Part shown: piece by piece, positions 1-11,825 of the stretch
Numbering within the stretch: the first letter of the stretch is position 1
Layout: each line of letters begins with the position of its first letter
Notes under the pieces: generated by a model
Seen by the model: the letters and a program-made list of their open reading frames with translations, nothing else
What the model was told of the DNA's origin: nothing
Databases searched by the model: none
From: Coniochaeta sp. PMI_546
Lineage: Eukaryota > Ascomycota > Sordariomycetes > Coniochaetales > Coniochaetaceae
Reading direction: 5' to 3'
DNA length: 64,000 bases
Assembly: GCA_021432605.1 (NCBI GenBank)
Contig: MU271147.1
Location: forward strand, 1,178,001 to 1,242,000
Position numbers and translations under genes: made by a program

Positions 1-1
1 C

Positions 2-1678
2 CGCTCTGCCAATGCCGACTACGCGATAGTGCTGAAGTGGGTTCTCGACCGGAAGTTCCTCTTTGGTATCCCGGCGCATTACCTGATTCCTGACCCGTCT
101 CATCTTCCGGTTGAGTCCCTTCGCTTCTTCCAGATAGATCAGAATTGGGTTGATGCTCTTGTGGATGGTGCTCTCAGTCTTGCCAACCATACCGACCAAG
201 CCGAAGACCCGGCTAGGAACGCGATTCAGGGCGCCATAAAGTCCTTCATCGACACGCCAGACCCGGTGCTTGGCTATAAGCCACAGATACCCACATACGG
301 TTTTTTATTGAGGAGCAACATAGTCACGCAATTTCCTGATCTTCATGTTGATATTCCTTTCACGTCGAAAGATACACCCAAGGCCACTCTCCTTCGCCAT
401 GAAAACATAGATCAAGGTGTGATGCTGGTGCTCATCGACCGTCTTCCTGGCGACAAGGAGCTGACAGGGCTGGCTCTGACGCAACCACCGCACCAGCAGC
501 GCTTTGCCGCCGCCGCCACGGTCGGCATCGAACCTGGTGCCAAGCCCCCCGTTCTTACGCCGACCTTTGAAGTCGAACATATGCCCGTGTTCACAATCTC
601 TAACCCTCCCAGTGGCGATATTGGCCAAAATTGCGGCCCAAAAGTCACGTTTGTTCAGGGGGGCACTTACGACAACCCTCTCTTTGACTTTGAGACGAGA
701 CTGATCAACATCGACAACTTCGCCCAGCACGTGTTGCACAATCTGCAGCAGTATATGCCCAAGACGCCAGTTCCGGAATTCACCGACACTGTGGCAACAG
801 CCGCTATGATGGCCATTCAACTCAACGATCCTGTCTACAGGGTCAACATCACATTTCCTGGCATCCCGGCACCACCATCGGCAAAGCCAGACACGCCGCC
901 GACGTTTGCGGTCACGCACAGAAGTATCAAGACATCTGCGACGTGGAAGTATGGTATAGCAGCACATTATGCGGACTGGATAGCATCCCAGGGCACATCC
1001 CATGTCAAGCCCCAGGGGCTTGCAGGTGGCCATGTCCCTCGGACAATATCGACGGCTGAAGCTCGTTCTCGCCCAAGAAATGCGCCTCCGCCGCATTATC
1101 GAACGATACATTTCAAAAGATTACCACTGGTGGCTTTTACTGACGATCCACCGGCCGACAAACCCAAATTCTCTTACGGAATGTGGCCTGTCGGGGCTGT
1201 GACGGGGAATGTGGGATCCGACCCTCCACCCATTCCAATCACGAAGACGCTGCAGGACCTGGTAATCTCAATCCAACTGCCTCCGGACCAGCGCGAGGTC
1301 GGCAATTTCTTTCTATCGAAAATCGTCGTGGTCATCCCCTACGGCGAACCGAACAATCCTGCGGGACGCACCAACCTATTCAAGAGCTATCGAGGCATCG
1401 GCCCGACAATGCTGAGCAACGTTCGGTTCAACGTCCACACCCAGTACGATAGTGATGTTGACGGGCCACTGATGAAGCTGAGCATCATTCCGAGGCGGGT
1501 CTCCGGGGTCATCAGCATCAAGCTCATCAACGAGATGAGCATCTTGCTTCCTGAGGTGGAGGTGAACGCGTATACGAAGCCTGGGCTTTCCGTCATGTGT
1601 CAGATGTGGGAGTGGTATACCTTTCAGCCCGACCAAGGATTCAGCTCCCCACTGCAAGTGTATTTAGACATCAAATAA
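2..1678 (+). CDS. 3' part of a large protein of unrecognised family (truncated by window edge)
   Basis: The reading frame is open from base 2, so the true start lies outside the window; 558 residues are visible, ending at TAA 1676-1678. No intron is needed. The N-terminal visible part contains the phrases GIPAHYLIPDPSHLP and VDALVDGALSLANH, a style I associate from memory with bacterial hypothetical proteins, but I cannot name a domain. A proline-rich middle and a C-terminal part with alternating beta-like strands (for example IVVVIPYG, LMKLSIIPRR) follow. No membrane segment is visible. It lies on the same strand as, and upstream of, the lectin-like and MBL/DUF6603 genes, which suggests a functional cluster, but this is inference. 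Function unknown. Confidence 0.75.
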   Translation, partial: RSANADYAIVLKWVLDRKFLFGIPAHYLIPDPSHLPVESLRFFQIDQNWVDALVDGALSLANHTDQAEDPARNAIQGAIKSFIDTPDPVLGYKPQIPTYGFLLRSNIVTQFPDLHVDIPFTSKDTPKATLLRHENIDQGVMLVLIDRLPGDKELTGLALTQPPHQQRFAAAATVGIEPGAKPPVLTPTFEVEHMPVFTISNPPSGDIGQNCGPKVTFVQGGTYDNPLFDFETRLINIDNFAQHVLHNLQQYMPKTPVPEFTDTVATAAMMAIQLNDPVYRVNITFPGIPAPPSAKPDTPPTFAVTHRSIKTSATWKYGIAAHYADWIASQGTSHVKPQGLAGGHVPRTISTAEARSRPRNAPPPHYRTIHFKRLPLVAFTDDPPADKPKFSYGMWPVGAVTGNVGSDPPPIPITKTLQDLVISIQLPPDQREVGNFFLSKIVVVIPYGEPNNPAGRTNLFKSYRGIGPTMLSNVRFNVHTQYDSDVDGPLMKLSIIPRRVSGVISIKLINEMSILLPEVEVNAYTKPGLSVMCQMWEWYTFQPDQGFSSPLQVYLDIK

Positions 1679-2663
1679 GCCGAAAGCGCAAGTCTGGTCG
1701 ATCTATGCCTGACGCTTGAATACTATCCCAACAGTTGTCAGCGCAACGCTGAACACCGCTCGCTGATCATCAGAGACTACAGAACTGAATTGACGTCTCG
1801 AGTGGGGGGCATATCATGCAATGGCATACTTCACATGATATTATGTCAAGGCAAACTTCACATGTTATCATGCAAAATCAAACTTTACATGTTGCAAACA
1901 CTCTTTGCCAGTCAGCAGAGCCACGCCATGGGGAAAGGACAGAGAGAAAGAAAGAACTTACTACTTGGGCATAGCAACACATGGTCAAAGTCGGCCGGCC
2001 GTGGCCACTCATGTGTCCCTGGCGCGTCGCCAGCTAAGCCCATTGTATCAATTGCAACACGCTCCTAACGACGGAATCGCGTGTCGGAGTATACTAGGTT
2101 GCATATGCGCGAGTGATGCGCATAAACTCTGCGCACTGTGTCAGCTCAGCCCTGTGAACTAGGCTCATGCAGTTCATTCCCTGCAACCGGTAAAGCTTGG
2201 CAGGTTTGAACTAGTCAGAAGCTTAGCATCCGAACGACATAAGAATGCAACGGCATGTGTGGGTTGACATGCGGCCGAGAGTGTGGAGTAGCCCACCTGC
2301 GGGCGCAACTAGACGTGGGCTGAAAGACCTGAACGGGAAACGACCTTCGGACGGGAGACGCACCCAGCAGGATAATCTGTTCAAGCTGTCGTCTGAAGTT
2401 TGTTTGGGTGGCCTGGCTTCGCTCATCACTGGTCGGCTTCTGACAGAGGAAGACATCACACATAGTTTATAGGCCAAAGTGTCTCAGTAAGAACTGCCGT
2501 GGTGTGGCATCGATCGATGCGTGCGATATTCCCAGGGTCTCACGGCCTCCCCCGACCAAATGGCTTTCACTTTCTCGGTTTCTCATTTAACCTTCCTCGT
2601 CTCTCTGCCAGGGATCTTCTGCCATCGAGAAGAGCCGGAGTTCTCATGCTCAAATTGCCCCCA
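1679..2663. other. Intergenic region, about 1 kb
   Basis: Holds a short degenerate tandem repeat (separate entry) and presumably the promoter of the lectin-like gene. I see no additional coding exon with splice support. Confidence 0.5.
1829..1899. repeat. 27-bp degenerate tandem repeat, about 2.6 copies
   Basis: Two 27-bp units (1829-1855 and 1856-1882) begin CTTCACATG and end CAAA; a third partial copy starts CTTTACATG at 1883. Units differ at several positions. It lies 150 bp past the stop of the first gene. Confidence 0.7.
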
Positions 2664-3796
2664 ATGTCGGCCATCGCGACCCAGTACAACCCGGACGGCA
2701 CCTCTGCCGATGAGATCTTTGTCTTCTATAACGACAAAGACGCCCTGCTAGGCTTTGAGCTGGTGGATGCTCAGTCTACGGATGTAGTCACTTACGACAG
2801 CGCCTCGATCAGCACCAAGGGTTTTATCAGAAATCCTTCTCAGCTGGCGGCGATTCACTTCAAACGTGTTGTAAGCACACTCACTTCACACATCGTGTAC
2901 CCAAGATATGTGCCACAAAGTAGAACTACTAACCAAACTGCTTGGACAGATGCGTGTTTATGCTGTCAATGATGCCGACAGCGACATTGTTTTGATTAGT
3001 CCTGGACTCAAGGATCTCAACATCTCAACTGAAAAGACGTATGGCAGTCTTGCTGTCTGCGGTGACGGGGCAGACCAGGCATGGCTCTTCTATCTCAAGT
3101 AAGCTCGTTTTCAAGAAGGCCTTGGCGTTATTGCTTGACGATTGCTGATACAGACCTTGCTTCAAGAGGCAATCCCTGCACTATCAGGGTGTACGACCTC
3201 CAGCTTAAGGTGCCCACCCCGCTTGGGTTTGGGAACGTTCTGGATAGTTCGTACCTCGCTGCTTGTTATGACACCATCAAGGGACAGGCGCATCTGATCT
3301 ATCAGTCAAATGACAAGCCGTCCGTCTTGGTTCACGCCCAAGGAACCTCTGGAGCCAGCGGTATGATAAAGTCCCAGCGCGTCCCTCTCATGTAAGATCA
3401 AACTCGCCCATTTATGCGATACTCACTCCTCCCACAGGTGAAGGCATCACCAGCACCGACACGGCGGCGGCCAACACGCCCGTCGCCGTCTGTGCTCACC
3501 CGAAGCAGACCCAGATCCAGGTCTACTTCAAGAACAACTCGGACAACATGGTGCACCGCGTCTCCTGGAACCCTGTCGAGAAGAGACCTTACTCCGACCC
3601 GATGATGGTCGGGGAGGCGGCGATGGACGCATTCAGTAGCATCTCCGTCGTTGCGGCTCCTGATGGCAGCGGCGTGCATGTGTTCTATGTGTATGACCAG
3701 GACGAGAAGACGCGGGCTCTGGCTCACGTTGTGGACAACTGGCACACGCACAGCGACAAGGAACGGGGAACTGTAGGCGCCAAGCCGATGTACTAG
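2664..3796 (+). CDS. Fungal fucose-lectin-like beta-propeller protein
   Basis: Predicted exons 2664-2870, 2950-3098, 3167-3360 and 3438-3796 give 302 residues; phases agree at all junctions (0, 2, 1). An in-frame ATG at 2646 would add six residues. Length and repeated blades of the type IFVFYND, AHLIYQSND, IQVYFKNNSD and VHVFYVYDQD resemble the fungal fucose-specific lectin family (AAL type, six-bladed propeller, about 310 residues), whose known members bind fucosylated glycans. No signal peptide is visible, as is usual for that family. Individual sugar-binding residues cannot be assigned by eye. It sits between the truncated unknown gene and the MBL/DUF6603 gene on the same strand. Other propeller proteins remain possible. 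Confidence 0.6.
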
Positions 3797-4322
3797 CGGC
3801 TCGGTAGGAAAGGAAGATATGGGCTGTCCCTGGTAGCCTAGAGTAAAATTGGTAAATACGCCTGATACGGCGGGAACTCAACTCATTCAGTAACAACAAC
3901 ACACGGCAAATATGTAGCGATTTGTGCACTTTTCTCATTTCTCATGGTCAGTCACTATAAGAATTAACAAGTAGAGTGAAAATGAAGCCACACAGGATGC
4001 TAAAATTGAGGAGTCATACTTGCTCGACCTTGAGGTTGTACATCTGTGCCAGTCGATGGTGTGTGTGTGCGTGCGTTTGCAGAGGTAATGTAGACTTAGA
4101 CGAACCAGAATAGCTAGCATTAGGGTGCTTACCTCCTCTACACATGAGCTGATTGATCACTGGAGCGGGGTTTGCCAGAGAGATGTGTCGTATAAGAAGT
4201 ACATGTCCAGCCCCTACCAACCTGGAACCTGCACTCAAGGTCCCCCCCGTCTTCTGTCTCGTCTAGTCTAGTCCCCCATCCCACTCCACTAACTCTCCCT
4301 CTTCCCATGCGTAATCTTCAAC
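3797..4322. other. Intergenic region before the MBL/DUF6603 gene
   Basis: Contains a short GT-rich stretch near 4057-4075 and a pyrimidine-rich leader (4230-4320) directly before the ATG, as is common before fungal genes. No coding exon recognised. Confidence 0.4.
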
Positions 4323-7300
4323 ATGCCCACTTACAAAGCCAACTCCTACCACATCAACGTCCAACAGGGTGACGCGGCCATTTACGACCTATTTGAGGAT
4401 GGTCAGATCATCTCGAGGGTCCTGGTTGATGCGGGCAAGGGCAACGCAAACAACATCGTTAACCTGCGGAATTTTATCAGGAACTATCCACAGCCATTTG
4501 ATGCTGTCGTGATAACCCACTGGGATAGCGATCATTATGTCGGGCTGTACAACCTGTTCATCGAAGAGGTAAACCACCTGAGACTTCTGAGGGGGAGTGC
4601 TCCAGCTCATGATTCATCTTCTGCTTATAGTGGGCGGCCACGACGTCAGGCACATGGCGACCGTCGTTTTTCAGGTTCTTGGGTGATGGAACACCACTGA
4701 CACGTTTCTACTGTCCGTACTTTGAGAACACGCCGCCAGACAGGGGCGATCTCAAGTCCTCGTACAAGAACTTCGAGTCGGTAGGCAGCGGCGCTTACAT
4801 GACGGTCAAGTACGGGAGTGCGGCCTCTGTCCCTGTCGCGGCTCTAGGGCCTGAAAACGTCATTGGCACGGATTTCTTCAACACGATTGATAATCCGCGT
4901 TAGTAGTACTCTCTCCTCTGTCTTAGATGTCAGTCGGGACTCTGCTGATGTCAGTCATCCGCCTCCTCAGCCACGCTGGCGCAGGCCCAGAAGTTCAAAA
5001 CTCCACTAGACTTGATCACATATCATTCCAAGAGCAACTGGCAGCAAAAGCACCCTGGAGCGCCGGGTCTCTACTGCGTGGCCCAGAACTGGACTTACAT
5101 TGGCCCCGGGCCCGGTGTTAGTGCCCCTTCCCGTTCTCACCTCACGACCGATGTGCGCTAACCAAGACTTTGTTCAACCCGGCCCAGCTGGAGATATTCG
5201 ACACGGAGAGCTCTACCTATACCAACCAGAGCTCCATCGCAGCCATGCTGATCTGGCCAGATCTTCAGAAGAGTCTGTACACGGCCGGAGACCGTGATGA
5301 TCCGAGGGAGCAGTACATCGCGGCTTGGTCCCAGTGCCAAGGCGGGCCCGGGCAAGCCGATCACGTCACGACGGTCAAGGCGGGCCACCACGGAGCAGCG
5401 ACGTCGACGGCCACAGATGTTCTGAACAAGTTCAACCCCGAGAACATCATATTCTCTGCTGGCACCGATTACGGCCATCCTCGTACGTTCTCTGCGACAT
5501 ATTCGAGCCGTAGCTGTATATATCTGCTCTCACTGACTTGATGTGTAATTATTTCCAGGATATGAGCTGATCAATTACTTGGCCGGGTGGAACCAACTGA
5601 ACAAGTTGCGGGTCACACCGCACGAGTACAGAAACTTTGAGAAACCGGTCGTCTCCACGGTCTTCCCATACTGGCTTGCTAAAGACAAGAACAACAACTG
5701 GTAGGTCTCGCCTCTTCTCTCTGGGAGGCTTCTGTAACGACACGTGAGCCGACTAACGCATCATCACATCAGGGTGGTCCTACCAATCAACAAGATGTCA
5801 ACCATTGCCATGGATGACGACAAGTACGAGGAATTCCAGACTAACCAGGAAGCCATGTGGAACGATATTGGTGAGGAAATGATCAGGCTCGTCTCTGCCG
5901 ACCCAGGCTACGACACGTCAGCCATTCGACAAGGTAAGTGGAAGCTTTGGATTTATTTTTGATTTATGAGGGGTCGGCAATTTAGATTCCTAGACGTTGA
6001 AAGCCCCTGTGAAAGCCCCATACCTCGGCTTAGTACCGTGGAAGGAAAAGTGATGATTGATGACATGGGGCGCAAGGGGGACCAATGTCTGGCTCCTGAT
6101 AGCTGGAGCCCGCTGGCTTCGTTCCTTTGCTACTGCGACATTGAGCCTCAACTGACAAGATATTCTAGACCCTGTGGCTGCGTATCAAGCGGCTATGCTC
6201 GCCCACCCCGGCGCTGCGAGATTTGACAAGATTCAAGAAATCTGCAACTTGGCCTCGGGGCAGTGGAAGGCATTGTCCAAAGTCGGATCCGACTTATACC
6301 CTGTCATGAGCGCCAAAGGTTGGCTGTACGACGGGGTCGCACAGGTCGCAGGTCTGCGCAAGGACTCAATTGCTTTCATCAGAGTCACGCATACGCAGCC
6401 GTGGTACCAGGACGGATCGGTCGCAGTATACTTCTGCGGCGGGAAGCAGGATGGCTGGTTCCGCAACAACGGCAACCGTAAGGATCCGACCAAGGTCGCA
6501 GTGACTCTTCCTACAATGCCGAGAGCGGCCGTGAGGGACGCTCGTCCTGTTTTCCCTGTTCTCCCAGCCAGGGTCAGCGGCGCATTTCCCTCAAGTGGCC
6601 TGGCCCTGATGTCCGACGATCTGTACATCAACCCAGACGACGACCCGGACGAGGCTGTTGATCCCCTGCCTGCGTCCGGAAAACCGGCCAAGGTGCTGCC
6701 GCTGGCGCCTTATCCGGCCATTACGTGGCCTCCGGGCATTTTCTTCTACAGCACGGGAGGCATCAAGCCACAAGGGGCCGGAGTCACTGCCACCGAGTGT
6801 CTGACCACCTCGCCCTTCGGCTATTTCATCTCGGGGCTGCACATGCAGTTGATAGGACTATCGCCGACCCAAGATCCCACGGGCTGGAGTTCGGTCTTGC
6901 AGAAGGACGAGCTAACGACTTGGTTCACCACCGTGATGCAGCCATTCTTAGGGAGCGTCACGTTGCAGGTCATGTTGGACAGCTCGACCACCAAATTCAA
7001 TGACATGCAACTGACAGTACCGATACTGTTCGGTGCCGGCGTAGTCTTCAACAGTAGCTCGGTTGCTGCCGCTTTTCCAAAGACCATAACTCCACTTACC
7101 GGTGTGGTGGTGGATGAGAGTATGGTGATACTGGGCCTGGATCCGACCAAGTCGCCGGCTGTGCTGAAGACGACGTCGAATGAGATGCTCAAGTACCTGT
7201 TCCTCGACCGACAGCTGCCGTTCGTCTTGGACCTCACATTGGATCCTTCAAAGGCCACTGGGAAGCGCAATGCCGTCTGGTTCGTGCCGGGCCAGAACTA

Positions 7301-10300
7301 TGCTACGACTTTTCGATCTGTCTGGACTGCAGATGCCTCGGGCATCGCTGACCTGAACACGTTCCTAGCCAAGTTTGGCTTGGACATTAGTGTAGAGACA
7401 GCAGAGGTCATAGCCGTGAAAAAGGTGAAATGGGGCGTGCCAAACTTGGATTACGAGTCCAGCGCAACGCTTGGTATCTCGGTCAACTTTGGGAACACGC
7501 AGATGGCCGCGTACCTGGAGTTGAAGATGGGTGGCACCGATCTGACCCTTATCTGCGTTGATGGCGGACCGTCCCTGACCCAGCTGGTGGACTGGGTTGC
7601 GAAGCCCTTCTCTAGCGGCGCAGCCAAGGACGCCCCTCCAAAAGGCGAAGACGTCGAGTCGTGGATCGACAAGATCGGGGAGAACATCAAGCCGAGGCAA
7701 GTGAAGGTCTCACTGGATCAGAACGACGCCCTGGTGTATTGTGAAGTCTCCTTCGAGGTCGACTTGACCATCGGACAGGCCCAGGGTGCCGGCCAGACTG
7801 TCGCGTCCTTGTTTACCTTTTCCTGGAGCAAGGATATTGGCCTAGGACTGAGCGGGAGTTTCTTTCCGGGTATGACACCCACCGAGTCCTCTCCTCATTA
7901 TATGCGGAGCACTGACATTCTACAGCCGCCCCCCCTCTACCCTTCATCAATGACAAAGCCCTCATTCCAGGCTACGAGGAGTACCGAGACCTCCAGCCTG
8001 AAGCGAAGGACGCCGTGTCATCTATCGACCTTGCCTACTTGATACCGGGCATGAGCATCACAGAGGTCCCCGGCTCAGTTCATCCCGCCATCCAAGCCGC
8101 TTCATTCTCCATCGCGGCAGACGAGTACACCTTCTTTGCTGCGATTACGACAGTCGAGACCCCAGCAGCAGCGGCGGCAGACTCGTCGCCAGTGCCCCAT
8201 CTACGCCTCGGCCTGTTGTCATTGGGTGCTACCTACTCCACAACTCTCGGCCTATCCCTGAAGTGCGACCTTCAAATCAGCCTTACTGGCAAGCAGGATG
8301 CCAACTCCCGACAGGCCTTGCTCCTCGGGTCGCTGGAGTACATGAGGACATCCCGGGCACAGCACGCACTGTCACGGCGTGGCAAGCTCAGAAGCACCGA
8401 CTCCGCTTCATCGTGGCAGGTCTCCGCCGGAATCCAGGATCTGCAGGTCGGTACGCTGTACGAGCTCTTCGACTCAGACTCACAGGACGGGGTATTGGGT
8501 CTCATCGGCCACATCAAGATTGCCTGGCTCGACTTCGTCTACAACTATAGCTCTGGGCAGGCGACCGACTTCACCTTCAGCGGCCTGCTGCTTCTCGGCC
8601 CTCTGCAGTTGGAGCTGGACTACCATTATCCGTCGTCTGGCTTGTGGAAGTTCCATGCCAGCCTAACGGAGCAACCAGGGGTTTCGGTGACGCTGAATCA
8701 GCTGGTTGGGGAGCTGCAGAATCAAGGCTCTCCTCAGATAGTCCTGCCTGGCTTCGTGGGTGACGTTGTGTTGACGGCGAACAACGCAATCCTGGAGGTC
8801 ACAGTTCAGAGCTCCGTAATTGGTGGTAACTCGACTGTGTTTGTCACAGTCGACCTGAAGCTTGGCGACTTTGAGGTTCTCTTTGTCCAGTTCCAGGAGA
8901 AGGGCGAGACCGCGGCAAAGAGGCTCTTCAGAGCTGCCGTCACGGGCTTGGGAGAGGTCGACAACGTTCCGATCATCGACAAGATCTCGCAGCCGTTCGA
9001 CGACATGTACTTCCTGTACGTCGTTGACGGGAACCCCGACGACCAGGGGATCACAAAGGCGGAGCTCGACGCTGTGAACGGGATACTGCCTGCCACATCG
9101 CGACCATTGGTCGTGATGCAGACCAAGGCAAACCCGACACCTGCGGACATACTGATCAAGCCTGGCGCGCATTTTGTGGTGGCCATGAGAGTGGACAACG
9201 TCCCGACAGCCGTCCTCGATTACGGATTTACGCCCGACAAGGAGACCCCCTCGGGGCCCCATGACAAGGCCGCAGAAGTGCTCGCCGACCAGCCAGACAC
9301 TGGCTCTGGACAGGCAACATTAAAGAAGACCATCGGCCCCCTAACTATCAACAACATAGGACTCCAGTACAAGGACGGTAGTCTAGGCATCCTTCTGGAC
9401 GCGACATTCAAGCTCGGCCCGATCGAGCTCGACCTCATCGGCTTCAGTCTGATGGTACCCCTGACAGGCTTCACGATAAACTCCGTGCTGACGCCTCAGG
9501 TCTCCATCAATGGACTCGCTGTATCGTTCAACGAGCCACCCACTTCCATGGCCGGAATGTTCGCCAAGCTCAACGAAGCCCTCTACATCGGTGGCCTGGC
9601 CGTCTCCTTCGATCCATACGTCCTGACCGCCGCCGGTGCGTACGGCACCATCACCGACGCGCAGGGCCACCAGTTCAAGACGGTCGCCGTCTTCGCAGAG
9701 CTTCAGGGCCCGCTCATCGAACTCGAGTTTGCTCAAGTATCAGGCATGACCCTCGGCTTCGGCTACAACTCGCACCTCACCCCTCCCACCGTCGACAGCG
9801 TCACCTCCTTCCCGCTCGTCGGGCCCAAAGCCGTACCCTCCGGAAACGCCATCGACATCTTCGGCACGCTGCAGACCCCGTCCCCACCCGCACCGGCCCC
9901 GCCCTGGATCGTCCCGCAGTCGGGCTCCCTCTGGCTCGCCGCAGGCCTCAATGCAACCGCCCTCTCCACCCTCTCGGTCTCGGCCCTCGTCGTCCTCGAG
10001 TTCTCCTCCTCGGTAACCCTGGGCCTCTTCGCCCAGGCCGTCGCCCAGTTCCCCACCACCTCCCCAACCATTCTCTACGCCGAGCTCGGCCTGGCGGGCA
10101 CCATCGACTTCTCCGCCGGCACGCTGCTGATCCAGGCCAAGCTGTCGCCGGCCTCCTACATCCTCGACCCCTCCTGCCACCTGACCGGCGGCTTCGCCCT
10201 GGGCTACTGGTTCGGCTCCAGCCCGCACGCGGGCGACTTCGTCTTCTCCCTGGGCGGCTACCACCCGGCCTACCGCCCGCCAGCGCACTACCCTACCCCG

Positions 10301-11825
10301 GCGCCGGACAGGCTGGGGATCTGGTGGTCGCTCGACGGGTGTCTCACCATCACGGGCGGGTCGTACATGGCCGTGACGCCCAAGGCGTGCATGGCTGGCG
10401 CGAGCCTGCATGCTGCGCTCAGCTTAGGACCGCTTTCGGCATCGTTTGATGCGTGGGCTGATTTCTTGGTGAACTTCCAGCCGTTTTGGTTCCAGGGAGA
10501 TGGTGGAGTGTCGGTGAGGGTAGAGTTTACGCTTGATTTGTGGATTGTGACGATTCATATCGATGTTGAGATTGGGGCGAGCTTGGCGGTTTGGTATGTC
10601 CATTCCTTTTCTTTTCTGTCGTTGCTGTCCCGTCTCGAATGTCTATTTTCTTTGTTTTTCTTTGGAAGAGAGATCAGATCTCACAGGCTGTCCATCCTAT
10701 CAGCGAATGGACCGAATGGACCGGCCATCCAACTGACATGCGCAAAACAGGGGACCATCCATGGCAGGCACTGTACATGTGGACTTCTGGGTGTTCGGCT
10801 TCGATATCAACTTTGGCTCCAGCGGCGGCAAACCAGATGCGGCTGTGCTAGTCGAGGACTTCTACAAGAAGGTCCTATTGCAGAACAAGGACAGCAGCGA
10901 GCATGCTGTCGAAGGCAGCCCGGCCAACGACCACACGGTAACGTGCGTCAAGGGCTTGGTGCCGAGCGCGCACGGGACGACGGAGACGGCACCAGCTGCA
11001 ACGTGGAACGTCCGCGGCGGCGTGTTTGCGTTCTCGATCAAGAGCGTGTTCCCCTTTACCCACGCCGCCATTGACCAGGGGGGGCAGGTGCCGGTCCCAC
11101 CGGCTGTCGTCAACCCCGTCTACTCGAAGCCGATGTGGAGATCTAAGGACCAGCCGCTAGACACGACGGTGACCATATCCATCTTCGAGGGCCAGGAAGG
11201 TTCTGGTGCCACGGAGACAATACAGGGATTCCAGATTGCTGGTAACATTGCCGAGCTGCCGACTGCGATCTGGGGAGATTGTGAGTTTCTCTCTAGCCAA
11301 CGTACTCAAACCGACAGATTGGAACGCTTGCTAACAAACCGCACCAAAGACACAACCGAGACCGACCCCCTGCGCTCCTCCCAAGGCAACCAGATCCAGA
11401 CGCTCCTGAACGGCGACGACCCCACCGTCTCCCTCCTCAACGGCGTGACCATCACGGCGCCCAGGCCGTACTTCTCCACAGACCCCATCCCGCCCTTCAA
11501 CGTCCTATTCAGCAACATCGACATCGTCAACGACGGGGAGGTGTTTGACGTGTACAACGTGCCGCGCTGCGAGGGGCCGTGGGACCCGGTCCCCGTGGCC
11601 GACCGAATGGCGCAGTACGCGGTCGTGGAGAAGGCCTGGCTGAATCCGGGCGCGGGCGCAGAGGCGGCGCAGAAGGCGGCGACGATGTGGGCGACGCTGT
11701 GGGCTGGGCCGGGGGAGACGCCGCCTGAGATCGTGGGGGGGCCGCCGCCGGGGATGTTGGGGCTGAACAAGGGCGTGTTTGAGATGGATTACTTGGAGGC
11801 GCCGATGGTGAGTGTTGGTGCTTGA
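4323..11825 (+). CDS. Predicted 2217-residue fusion: ComEC-like metallo-beta-lactamase domain plus DUF6603-like region
   Basis: Ten exons fit by splice signals and phase: 4323-4568, 4631-4898, 4971-5116, 5167-5482, 5559-5700, 5773-5933, 6169-7869, 7926-10593, 10751-11280, 11350-11825 (6654 nt). Residues 1-430 form a metallo-beta-lactamase fold of ComEC type: HWDSDH at 66-71 (ComEC has HPDADH), GDRD near 261 and [10 protein letters not shown] near 291-300. No ComEC membrane domain follows. From about 430 there is a linker, then a long beta-rich region whose end (about 1765-1910) has [15 protein letters not shown], an Ala/Gly-rich stretch and [15 protein letters not shown], features I recognise from DUF6603 proteins of bacteria and fungi. 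No signal peptide or clear membrane helix. The MBL part could hydrolyse a phosphodiester or similar bond; substrate unknown. The join depends on the 235-nt intron 5934-6168; two separate genes are the alternative. Confidence 0.7.

Noticed and set aside
9740-10411. 223-codon antisense ORF in the DUF6603 region
   Set aside because: Gly/Glu/Arg-rich shadow without start context or domain.
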